DNA of 64,000 nt. Source: Culex pipiens pallens. Lineage: Eukaryota > Arthropoda > Insecta > Diptera > Culicidae. The position numbers and the translations under genes are program-made. Below are positions 23,727 through 34,733 of this stretch, in pieces. The stretch spans positions 55,679,071 to 55,743,070 of the forward strand of contig NC_068938.1 of NCBI RefSeq assembly GCF_016801865.2, given 5' to 3'. Under the pieces are notes generated by a model, which was not told where the DNA came from, searched no databases, and saw only the letters and a list, made by a program, of their open reading frames with translations. Position 1 is the first letter of the stretch. Every line of letters starts with the position of its first letter.

Positions 23727-24032
23727 GTACATTTTCATCAAATTTCTTTTGAATATTCTACGAGAGGCTCTAAAATTCAGATTTCTAGCTTTCTTTGAAA
23801 TAACCTCAAAATTCAAGCTTGAATCTCCAATACGACCAGATATTTTTTTGTGCAATGTGTCATACAAATATACCAACAGATTGTACGGATACATTTATTC
23901 ATTTATTTTCAATTATTTCCCATAGAACACCACGACAAATTAAAACATTTTCGAATCAATCAGTTTGCAGATTACAGTTTTCAGAACAATTTCCTTGAAA
24001 AAATATCAATTTTGGTTCAATACAAGCACACG

Positions 24033-24443
24033 GAGCAAAATATTATAAACCGAGATACCCTATCGGAGATTTATACGTAGAAAGGTGTATTTTACCGGCC
24101 TGAAACAGAATCTTTAAATATGAAAATATTCTATCGGTGAAAATTGCGTTTTTTTAATTTTTAAGGTTTTTGATTTATGGTACGGATTTTATTGGTCTGG
24201 CCTTATAGGTGGATCGATTTAAAACATATTTTTTTTTATAAATTTGTAGGAGATCTCTCATCCACTTGTAAGGCCCGATCAATTAAAAATCCGTACCGAA
24301 AATCAAAAATCTTAAAAAAATTAAAAACGCAATTTTCACCGATGGATTATTTTCATTTTTAAAGATTCTGATTCAGGTCAGTAAAACACAACTTTCTACG
24401 TATAAATCTCCGATGAGACATCTCGGTTTATTATATTTTGTTC
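24033..24443. mobile_element. Fold-back element, arms about 185 bp
   Basis: GAGCAAAATATTATAAACCG at the left mirrors CGGTTTATTATATTTTGTTC at the right. CGGAGATTTATACGTAGAAA mirrors TTTCTACGTATAAATCTCCG. GGTACGGATTTTATTGG mirrors the CCGTACC region near 24288. The loop is about 45 bp. Non-coding. Confidence 0.85.
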
Positions 24444-24597
24444 CAGCCTCGCCGGGAGCAAAGATATGCCCAATTTAGTAAAATAAAAAGTGGCTTTTTG
24501 TGTTCTTGAAAGTATTTTTTCGGATTATCAAAATTATCCTCATTTTTGTTTAAAAAAGATGCTTGCATAAAAAAACCATATTATTTTTTTCCAAAGC

Positions 24598-24935
24598 TAG
24601 GCCAATGCAAATAATTTTCAAAGTTTTTGTCCTTCGAAAAAAGTGTTTTGAAATGCAATTGTTAGTTTTCAAAAAATGTAAAATTTAACGAAAACAAAAA
24701 AACTTGTTGGCGGAAGTGTAGAACGAAAATTTCCAAAAATTCAAAAAATATTTGAATATACTCAAACATGCTAAAAATGATTTAAAACCCAGAGGAATGC
24801 ATTTTAAATTGATTTAGCTGATTGCACTTATATTTACGTTGAAAATTTGATGTTTTTAAGAAAAAAATTGTCCCCTGATTTTTCGAGCCGATTTTGAAGG
24901 GGGTGGGGGGTGACATTTTTTTATAAATATTTGTA
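24598..24935. mobile_element. Diverged copy of the GGCC...TAA MITE family
   Basis: AGGCCAATGCAAATAATTTTC followed by AAAGTTTTTGTCC resembles the terminus at 30184. GAAGGGGGTGGGGGGTGACA near 24896 corresponds to the C-run near the other end. Strongly diverged, so the boundaries are approximate. Confidence 0.5.
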
Positions 24936-25165
24936 CCAGCTTTATGAAAAAATACATCCTTTCTTCAAAGAAATATACGCAGAATGCAATGTTTTGTGGT
25001 TATCGCAGTTTTGAAAAGCTTTTTTTTATAAAAAAATCTTAAATATTTTTCATGTTTTGACATTGTTATTTCGAATGACTAGAAAAATTTGATTAAAAAA
25101 CCATTTTGCTAAATTTTGCTATCATTTATTTCAAAATAGGTTTCAACAGCAAAAAAAAACTAACT

Positions 25166-26262
25166 TAATCCACCTATATGGTTGATGCCTTCCTCACTTT
25201 TTACAAACAATGGGTAATATGATTGGTTTGGACACATACTCTAGCTATTTTTTTAAGGTCCAGAAAAATACAGCAATTCCCCACGAAAACAGCATGGAAA
25301 AAAACAAAAGTTCTCGGATCGGGCTCAAAATTTTTCTGGGGGTTCCCTGGCCGAAATAATTAGACCCGTATTTTTTTGTTTGGCCATTAGGGTGACCTAC
25401 GCCGTGTTAGGGTGGTCTGAAAAATGGCAATTTTCGTCGATTTTCGCAAAAACCACTTTTTTCGAAAAATCATAACTCCTCGCCATTTTAACCGATTTCA
25501 TTTGTCTTATACGCAAATGAAAGGTGATAAGTTGGCCTTTCAAAGAAAAATAATAAGAAGTTTCAAAAACCTAGCCTAACATATGAAAAGGGTGTATGAA
25601 ACATTAAAATACCGTTTTGACGGTGTCTGGACCAAAGAGCCTATGTCTGGAAATATTTTTATCGGATTCCTCGGACATTTTTACGTAACGTACTAAAAAA
25701 TGGGAGAAGTTCATAAACAGGATTCCGAGATATGATTTTTTGAAAATAAAATCCGTGTTTTTCGATGCACCGCGCGCAAAAACCGGAAAATGACGAAATC
25801 GGCAAAAAATCAACTTTTTCACTAAAACTGCGATAATTTTAAAATTTCAGCGATGACCTGTACATGTCTGGGTACCAAAATTTTCGTAATTGAAAGACGC
25901 AACTTAAGATCCGGCAACAACAAAGTACAAATATATAATATTTACATGCATATAAATGAGATCCGGATATATGTGAAAACACATTTTTATACATAACTTT
26001 TTAACTAGTTATCGAAACTTCAAACAATTCAATAGCGATGTATGGGACCCTAAACCAAGTCGAATGCAACTGGTTTGGTCAAAATCGGTGAGAATTTTGG
26101 TCACATACATACATACACACACACATACACACACATACACACAAACAGACATTTGTTCAGTTTTCGATGCTGAGTCGATATGTATTTATGAAGGTGGGTC
26201 TTTTAATAAAAAGTTCATTTTTAGAGCAGGATTATAGCCTTACCTCAGTGAGGAAGGCAAAA
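25166..26262. mobile_element. Composite of MITE family M with X-type sequence inside
   Basis: TGCCTTCCTCACT at 25186-25198 and its reverse complement at 26247-26259 are perfect 13-bp inverted repeats. Between them, 25305-25387 matches 5375-5460 inverted and 25388-25880 matches family X at 4165-4680. X is cut off after GGGTACCAAAATT. ACATACATACATACACACAC from about 26104 is a microsatellite inside the element. The M boundary relative to X is unclear. Confidence 0.65.
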
Positions 26263-28512
26263 TGCAATTTTATTGCTCCGATTATTTCCTATAAGGATGT
26301 CACTTTCTGCGTTTGTTTGTTTGAATATGAAATGAACCCATGCCAAATCTGAGGAATATTAGCCCTCTTCGACAAAAAGAAGAGGGGTAAAACGGACATT
26401 GAAATTTGAGCTCAAAAACATTAAAAGTTCTATAATTGCTCGCATTTTTGTATAACTTGATGAAGTCCAAATCTCATGGTTGCATTTCAAAGCTCGCACT
26501 CAAAAAATTTCTAGAAAGATTCGAGATTGTTTTAACTTTTTCTCATAGCTTGTAAATGATTGCAAAAATCTATATTTTAAAATGAAGCCCTGATATATTT
26601 TTGCAACAGCCTCCAATACCCTTACTCTCTTATGGAATTTCGTGAACTATAAGTCAAATAATGTATCAAGAATCACCACTCGTTTCACCCTTAATTCGAT
26701 CAATTGTTGAAAAATATTTCAATTCATTCCAAATGAAAATTTATTTATAAAAAAATACAAATATAACTTAAGTGAAATTTTGGAATCCAATTACCAAAAT
26801 TAACCATATTTGTATGGAATAGATCCTTTTAAGATTTTCAATGTGTTGATAGAATTATCAAAATTATCTAAACCATGAAGAAAGAGAACATTAAAGATGG
26901 AACAAATAGCATCAACAACTCATCTTAAATCCAATTGCTGCCAACTGCTAGTGCCTGTCATGTTAATTTCCCCACCACAGCTCGCTAATCACCAAAGTGT
27001 GGTAAAACTAGCATCCTCCCCCGAACCCGTTAACGAGCGCCGCCACCTGTCTGCCAATCGAGGTCGGAAACTAGCAGGTGTCAGCAAATTTGCACCCCAT
27101 TGAGTGTTTCCACGATTCTAACACCCGTTCGTATCATCATCAGCGCTGGTGGGTGGAGGTGAATCGAACGGAAACAACCATTCAAGCAGCATTTTAATCT
27201 CATTCAGCCGTTCGTCATTTGAATTTTAAATTAAATTTCACTCGAGGTGGTGGATTAGTGGGAGAATTTAAGGAAAATTACTTTATGTTTGGTTTTTTTT
27301 TAATTCACAGACAAATACCCCTAAAAATATTTGATCATTTATGTTTAATAAACTAAAACTTGTCAGAATCACCCACAGAGGCAAAGGGGTAATATATTAA
27401 CAAAAACTAAAGAAAATCAACCCGAAAACATTCACACACACACAAACAGCCAGTAGCGATGGGAAAACCCGAAATTAAATTCCAACATGTCTGCTTCATT
27501 CATTTGCGTTTTGGCCTTTTCGGGGGAAAAACTCAAACAAAAAGAGAGTTGGGGGAAACAGGAGGGTTTGCGGATTAGACCCCAGTCAGCAGTGAATGCT
27601 CCGTTTGCGCTGACAGACCCAGCACCATCAGGAGTAGTGGCAACATCGCTTTGGGGGGTGAATTTTCTCACATCGTTAATTAAAATTAAAATGAGGAATT
27701 TTGCATAAATTTTCACCACACCAGTGAAGTTCGGAAAAATACGTTCCATGTTTGTTCGATGCTCGATGTTAAATGATTCAGAAAACGAAAAGGGGAAAAT
27801 AAATTCCGTTTTTTAGGGTTTCAATAGTGAATAGTTAATGTTCAAACACACACATATAATTCATCAAAACATTGAATTCAAAAAAAATCTTCAAGATGAT
27901 TTACCTTTTCTAGAAATCACAAAGAACAGCTCATTTTTATTTGAGCCAAAACTAAAACAAAGAACACAACACCTGAAGTTTCCCTTAAACAACACCTTTA
28001 TGGCAAACCAGGTGAAATCGACAAGCGAAAAAAAATGTTGCCTTGCTCTGTTTCTCCACTTTAGTTAATGTGTTTGAAAACAAAAAAAAACTGGGGAAAT
28101 TTGCCTCCTTTGTCTATTGTTTTTACCAAACGGTTTTGTTCGTTTTGTGTGTCGGGGAAAAAAGCAGCTTTTCTTCGATGTTTTTTTTTCCTTCCAAAAA
28201 GTACCTTTGAACAGGGCTCGCGAGTTTTTTTTCTGCGTTTGACCAGCTGTGGCAGGTGTGCGGAGCTAAGAGCGTGGAAAAAATGAGAATGGAATTTTTT
28301 TCTTCACAGTCAACACCTCCTGTTATTTTAATGAACCTTAATTGGTCACGATATTCTGCCTTTCTTCTTCGGAACTGCCTATTTTTCATTTGTGTGCGGT
28401 TTTTATTCTTTTCGTGCTGGTTTTCTTACTCTCAACAATAGTGGTATTTCATTGGACGATGGGATAAATGATGTGGTTTGATATTGTGGGATATTCTGTA
28501 CTTTTAGCACAA
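26263..28512. other. Unassigned, partly unique sequence
   Basis: No repeat termini seen. 26890-27250 and 27480-27670 are GC-richer. Frames near 27432-27749 overlap on both strands and have no domain signature. The right part leads into the microsatellite. Confidence 0.4.
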
Positions 28513-30180
28513 AAGAAAACAAAAAACAAAAAACAGAAAATAAAAAACAAAAAACAAAAAACAAAAAACAAAAAACAAAAAACAAAAAACAAAAAACAAA
28601 AAACAAAAAACAAAAAACAAAAAACAAAAAACAAAAAACAAAAAACAAAAAACAAAAAACAAAAAACAAAAAACAAAAAACAAAAAACAAAAAACAAAAA
28701 ACAAAAAACAAAAAACAAAAAACAAAAAACAAAAAACAAAAAACAAAAAACAAAAAACAAAAAACAAAAAACAAAAAAACAAAAAACAAAAAACAAAAAA
28801 CAAAAAACAAAAAACAAAAAACAAAAAACAAAAAACAAAAAACAAAAAACAAAAAACAAAAAACAAAAAACAAAAAACAAAAAACAAAAAACAAAAAACA
28901 AAAAACAAAAAACAAAAAACAAAAAACAAAAAACAAAAACAAAAAACAAAAAACAAAAAACAAAAAACAAAAAACAAAAAACAAAAAACAAAAAACAAAA
29001 AAACAAAAAACAAAAAACAAAAAACAAAAAACAAAAAACAAAAAACAAAAAACAAAAAACAAAAAACAAAAAACAAAAAACAAAAAACAAAAAACAAAAA
29101 ACAAAAAACAAAAAACAAAAAACAAAAAAACAAAAAACAAAAAACAAAAAACAAAAAACAAAAAACAAAAAACAAAAAACAAAAAACAAAAAACAAAAAA
29201 CAAAAAACAAAAAACAAAAAACAAAAAACAAAAAACAAAAAACAAAAAACAAAAAACAAAAAAACAAAAAACAAAAAACAAAAAACAAAAAACAAAAAAC
29301 AAAAAAACAAAAAACAAAAAACAAAAAACAAAAAACAAAAAACAAAAAACAAAAAACAAAAAACAAAAAACAAAAAACAAAAAACAAAAAACAAAAAACA
29401 AAAAACAAAAAACAAAAAACAAAAAACAAAAAACAAAAAACAAAAAACAAAAAACAAAAAACAAAAAACAAAAAACAAAAAACAAAAAACAAAAAACAAA
29501 AAACAAAAAACAAAAAACAAAAAACAAAAAACAAAAAACAAAAAACAAAAAACAAAAAACAAAAAACAAAAAACAAAAAACAAAAAACAAAAACACAAAA
29601 ACACAAAAACACAAAACCACAAAAACACAAAAAACAAAAAACAAAAAACAAAAAACAAAAAACAAAAAACACAAAAAACAAAAAACAAAAAACAAAAAAC
29701 AAAAAAACAAAAAACAAAAAACAAAAAACAAAAAACAAAAAACAAAAAACAAAAAACAAAAAACAAAAAACAAAAAACAAAAAACAAAAAACAAAAAAAC
29801 AAAAAACAAAAAACAAAAAACAAAAACAAAAAACAAAAAACAAAAAACAAAAAACAAAAAACAAAAAACAAAAAACAAAAAACAAAAAACAAAAAACAAA
29901 AAACAAAAAACAAAAAACAAAAAACAAAAAACAAAAAACAAAAAACAAAAAACAAAAAACAAAAAAACAAAAAACAAAAAACAAAAAACAAAAAACAAAA
30001 AACAAAAAACAAAAAACAAAAAACAAAAAACAAAAAACAAAAAACAAAAAACAAAAAACAAAAAACAAAAAACAAAAAACAAAAAACAAAAAACAAAAAA
30101 CAAAAAACAAAAAACAAAAAACAAAAAACAAAAAACAAAAAACAAAAAACAAAAAACAAAAAACAAAAAACAAAAAACAA
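28513..30180. repeat. AAAAAAC heptamer array, 1.67 kb
   Basis: About 235 near-perfect head-to-tail copies of six A plus C. Sparse 8-bp (seven A) and 6-bp units occur, for example near 28776, 28939, 29000 and 29126. One patch at 29591-29635 uses ACACAAAA-type variants. Because 7 is not a multiple of 3, every frame cycles through the same peptide (KTKNKKQ forward, FCFLFFV reverse), so frames of 550-600 codons appear on both strands. They are not genes. Confidence 0.97.
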
Positions 30181-30183
30181 TAA

Positions 30184-30657
30184 GGCCGTTGCAAATATTT
30201 TTCAAAGTTTATGTCGCCCCCCCCCCCCTTCAAAGTTGGCCTGAATAATCAGGGGGCAAAAAAATATTTTTTCGAAAAACTTCAAAATTTTAATGAAATT
30301 CAAGTTTAATCAACTGAAAACCAGTTAAAATGCATTTTCCCGTGTTTATAATCATATTCAGCATGTTTGAACTCCTATGAAAACATTTTAAATTTTCATG
30401 AAATACCAATGTACAGTCCCAGGAAAGTTTTTTTTTTTTTTGCGAAAAAAAAATTCCGTCAATACCTCGATATTTTCAAAACTAATTATTGCAAAGCAAC
30501 TGTACGCCTGTAAAATGCATTTTAAAACACTTTTTTCATCCAAATGTTGAAACCTAGGCTTGTAATTTAAATTTTTATATTTTTTTATTTTTTTGCCCCC
30601 CCCTCGACTTTGATCAGAGCCAAGGGACATAAACTTCAAAAAATATTTGCAACGGCC
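30184..30657. mobile_element. MITE with TAA target duplication, inserted in the heptamer array
   Basis: The ends are GGCCGTTGCAAATATTTTTC and, reverse-complemented, GGCCGTTGCAAATATTTTTT, extending to about 32 bp. TAA flanks both sides (30181-30183 and 30658-30660). A C-run lies near 30215-30228, with another at 30597-30603. The TAA duplication suits PIF/Harbinger-type elements. A relative starts at 43382. No transposase; non-autonomous. Confidence 0.85.
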
Positions 30658-30660
30658 TAA

Positions 30661-30705
30661 ACAATAAACAAAATACAAAAAACAAAAAACAAAAAACAAA
30701 AAAAC
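30661..30705. repeat. Remaining AAAAAAC repeats right of the MITE
   Basis: Four or five AAAAAAC units, preceded by diverged units, continue the array on the far side of the MITE and run into the ATTAAAC array. Confidence 0.85.
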
Positions 30706-30994
30706 AAACATTAAACATTAAACATTAAACATTAAACATTAAACATTAAACATTAAACATTAAACATTAAACATTAAACATTAAACATTAAACATTAAAC
30801 ATTAAACATTAAACATTAAACATTAAACATTAAACATTAAACATTAAACATTAAACATTAAACATTAAACATTAAACATTAAACATTAAACATTAAACAT
30901 TAAACATTAAACATTAAACATTAAACATTAAACATTAAACATTAAACATTAAACATTAAACATTAAACATTAAACATTAAACATTAAACATTAA
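30706..30994. repeat. ATTAAAC heptamer array, about 41 perfect units
   Basis: 289 bp of the heptamer AAACATT with no visible error. It has the same unit length as the neighbouring AAAAAAC array and differs by two substitutions. Confidence 0.96.
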
Positions 30995-31007
30995 TTTATT
31001 ATCAAGT

Positions 31008-32256
31008 ACCAAAAAACGGGGTGACTTTGATAGTTTTGAGATTTTTCTGCAAAATGAAGAGTTAAAATTAAATACGTAGTGAATGGTAAGGAATCATTTT
31101 GACCAAGGTAGTGAAGTGTTCAAAGTACCTCAGGAAAAAGTTTTCATATAATTTTGAATAGCATTATTTGAATGATCTCAAAGTGTCATGAATTTCTCAA
31201 CCAAAATGATGTTGAATCGGAAAATGGAATGTATTTTAGGATTCTTCGGACAATTTTCTACTAGGAGAAGGTAAAATATGTATGTAAATAATAAAAATTA
31301 TATGTTTTTGAAAATAAATTCAAAAAAATCTTCAGATTTATAAGCATTTTGTGGTGCAAAACTTTAAAATAAAATTTGAAAACTTTTTATTCATGCTTCG
31401 AATGCAATTGAAAATGCAATATTAATAGATAATTTGATTAAAAAAAAGTAGTTTTAACGAATTTCATGAAAGTTCTGACTTTTTATTAATTTTACCTTGA
31501 AAATTTATGTATTTTGTTAAAAGCTTAGTTAAGGGGTTACATACATGTAGAAAATCACAAAATTTCGTAATTCAGAAAATTATTAAATCCACTAAAACGA
31601 TGATTTTCAATCACTCCTGAAAGTTTCATGAAGATACTTCATGATTAAACTGAGTAAGACACGATTTAAGCTCAAAATTTTGCCATGCGCAAAGCGAACT
31701 GTCAAACTTCCTGAGTGTTTTTCTCTGAACAACGAGTTGATTTACGGGTGCCACGATATCTCGAGATGGGGTGGACCAAACTGGCTGAAATTTGGCGTTT
31801 AGACTCTCAAGACATATCCCGTGTGCATGACGAAGCCCGATTTTTAAATTTTGCTTTTTAAAAAAAAAAAATACAAAAATCAAAAACTGACGATTTTTTT
31901 ATATGAAAAACACAAAAATATTTTTATCTTTTTTTAAAATAAACTTTTTGAAAATCGGCCTTCGTCATTCAAATTTGTTTTGTTAACAGATGAAAATGAA
32001 TATTTCAATCCCCTGTAAACAGATTTTAAATAAAATTAAGTGTGTGCTCATACCGAGCTTTGACTTTTTTGACGATTTACATGTATGTAACCACTTAACT
32101 AAATATAAACATTGATTTTTTCCTTTTCAAAAATTATGCATGGACCTTGTGTGGCCTACATGTTTCAAAAATAATAATCTTGAGAAAGCCCTAACCAGTT
32201 GGAAAATATTCCAAGAATAAATTGAAATCCTATAAATGTCACCCCGGTTTACGGTT
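31008..32256. mobile_element. Inverted-repeat element with GGGGTGAC ends
   Basis: The left end near ACCAAAAAACGGGGTGAC is answered on the right by GTCACCCCGGTTTACGGTT. The same end sequence occurs at 44303-44343 (CTATCAAAGTCACCCC twice, then AGTTTACGGTACC). A TTAA-flanked element is nested inside. Confidence 0.6.
31529..32098. mobile_element. TTAA-type MITE (piggyBac-like)
   Basis: TTAAGGGGTTACATACATG at the left is answered by CATGTATGTAACCACTTAA at the right. TTAA at both borders would be a piggyBac-type duplication. However, the symmetry runs on outward (TTAG and CTAA), so the terminus could lie farther out. Short frames only. Confidence 0.65.
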
Positions 32257-34233
32257 CTTAATTATGTCTGCAATTTTAACTCTAAGATTTTAATAAAATA
32301 TCATTATTCCAAGTGACAAAGTTCCATTTTAAAAGATGCTACCCCTTCCCCAATCGCATCAATTTTCCACCATTTCTTCCCCTGGACCCACATCACGTGT
32401 GGCCAGGACACCAGCGAAAGATTTATGGTGTGAACCTTGAACCGTACCATAAAGCGCCCACCGGGTATCCCTTTCACGGCATATTTTATATTTATTTTTG
32501 TTGCTTCCAAGACGGTATGACTAAGCCAGGATTGGGTTGACAGCCGTTTAGTTTATCTTTCGGATAGGCTGACACGCTGACACAGCTTGTTTGGAAATGG
32601 TTAATTTTAGGCACATTTGTCAAATATATTTTGTTTCGTAGTGGATTTTGGAGGTTATCTGTTTTGAAGTCATTTTTGAATAAACACAATGAAAAAAATG
32701 CCTCCATCGATTCCAGGATGCTAATCACCCTCCGTGCTCCTTAACTGGAAGCAAACTCGTTGACATTAAGTCTATTTGTGCGATAAATTGTATGTCATCA
32801 GGTAGCACGAAACAAAAAAAAAAGAAGCTAGACAAAGCTAAGGTGTTTCGTACAAGTGCGACTCGCTTTTCCGGTTCTTCCCCCCTAACGAGCATAATTG
32901 TTTGGACAGCATTATGCTAAGGAGGATTTTCCCCGCGCGCAAACACAACCTCTCACACACACACACGCAAGTTACGAGTTACGTGTTTTACGGTGAAAAC
33001 GCTAAAAGTCATCACGCCACGTGTACGCTAAGCACTGACGACACGAAGAACTTGATTTTTATACACACGAATGTTTGGGTAGGCAACTACGAACAGGTTT
33101 TCTGCCCTTCCCGGTGATGAGCACGATGTTTACTTTTACTTCTAGAACAGGGAAGTCCTTTGAAGTTGACAGAAGATTCATCTTTAATGATGATAGAGTT
33201 TTGCAAGAGACAAAATTGATTGTACAAACTCTACACTTTTCGATAGATAAATCTCACGAATGCGTTGAAAGTCTTCCCTAAACATCATTTAATACGGGTA
33301 ATAGGAAAAGTTTCAAAATCTCATTCGGAGCAGCTGGTGTTGGCATCGGGTAGGGAAATGCGATGTTTTCCCTATAAAAATTATTGCCCATCAATTGGAT
33401 TCCGCTCAGCGGGCTCAGCGCTTTGCTAGTCTAAATGTGATTGATTTCGAATTTGTAGATTCCCAGCCTTGAATAAGGGCACGCACGTGGATAAGATTTA
33501 TAGTAGGACAGGGTTTGAGATCCGATAAAGAAAATACGTATCAAATAGTTATTCAATATAAAAGACAAAAAAGATGATGAAATTGTAATCATGTTATGTT
33601 AAAGTGTCGAGACGGCTAAAACTTTAATCAAGCAGAACCCTAAGTAAATAAAAAAAACATTCTCGCGTCTCAAAAACCCCAACCTCTGTGAATTATTTAA
33701 ATTTAAGTGGAATTCTGTAAGTTTTCACAACATGACCTTTATTTATATTTAGTAGTCTGGACTAGAAGTGAGTTAAACCTCTTTTTTATTGCTGCTCTTT
33801 GTCGCTTCCTCGTAAAAATGTGCAGCTTTTTCTCTTTTTTTTTTCTAAATAATGGTTAAAAGTTCATTTTAAATCATGGCACAGTGGTCGGAAACGCAAA
33901 TTTAGCAGGAATAATTTATTTCCGCTTCAGGGATGCATTTTCGAGCTTCGAAGTCTAAGAAGCATTTGTTAAAAATGAAATTCTACATCTTTTTTGGAGC
34001 ATTTGAAAAAGGCGCATATGCATTTTGACAGCTGCAACTATTTTGCAATTTCTCAGGCAATAGGCAACTATTTTACGAAACCTATTCTGTTAAACGGTAG
34101 CTGAGGAGGCCAGCTTTTGTTTTAAACATTGAATTTTGTGAAAAAGTTACTTGAAGCTTGAGAAATAGCAAAATAGTTCAAACTGTCAAAATGCTTATCC
34201 GCCCTTTTCTCGTTTTGCTCCAGTTTTGGTCAA
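32257..34233. other. Unassigned, partly unique sequence
   Basis: 32330-33120 is moderately GC-rich with no repeat ends. Short frames, for example 32902-33117, lack domain features. From 34238, GTTAGGGTGGTCC recalls the X end and may begin another diverged element up to about 34680. Confidence 0.4.
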
Positions 34234-34733
34234 AACGATGTTAGGGTGGTCCAACAATTTCTAATATTTTCAAAAACTATCTTCGCTTCTAGATGACTTT
34301 CTTTGACAGTATTGTAGCACTAGCCATTTCAAACATTTTTGTCGAAGAAACCAAATCTCTATCTCTTAATCTGATCATTCTACAGCAAAAAAGTGTTTTT
34401 ATTGCGTATCTTTTTTGTATTATTTTAGGCAATTTTGGTATCTTCGGGACATATTTAGAGCATAAAAATACGTGACTTTTGAAATGTCAACTAACTCGCT
34501 AGGTCATTTTGGTAAAAAGTTACAGAGTTTTTAAAGTTTTTAATAGGCTTTTTTCAAATGATTGTATCTTTTCGAGGGGGACACAAAAAAATACGCTCAG
34601 TGGAGCATCTGAAAGCTCCAAACTTTTTCTTTAATATGAATAACATCTCAAAAAGGTTTTTCTTAAACCCAACTTACAGCGATTTAAACATGGTAAAATT
34701 ATGAGATTTTGTACAATGCTCTATGAGAAAATT

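Noticed and set aside
24598..24935. Independent new MITE family
   Set aside because: The end and C/G-run fit the GGCC...TAA family at 30184, so it is treated as a diverged copy.
28403..30233. Open frames of 550-600 codons on both strands (KTKNKKQ and FCFLFFV repeats)
   Set aside because: A stop-free 7-bp repeat is open in all frames and cycles the same seven residues. No gene is needed to explain it.
30706..30994. Telomere-type repeat
   Set aside because: ATTAAAC is not the insect TTAGG motif, and the array is internal and flanked by MITEs.
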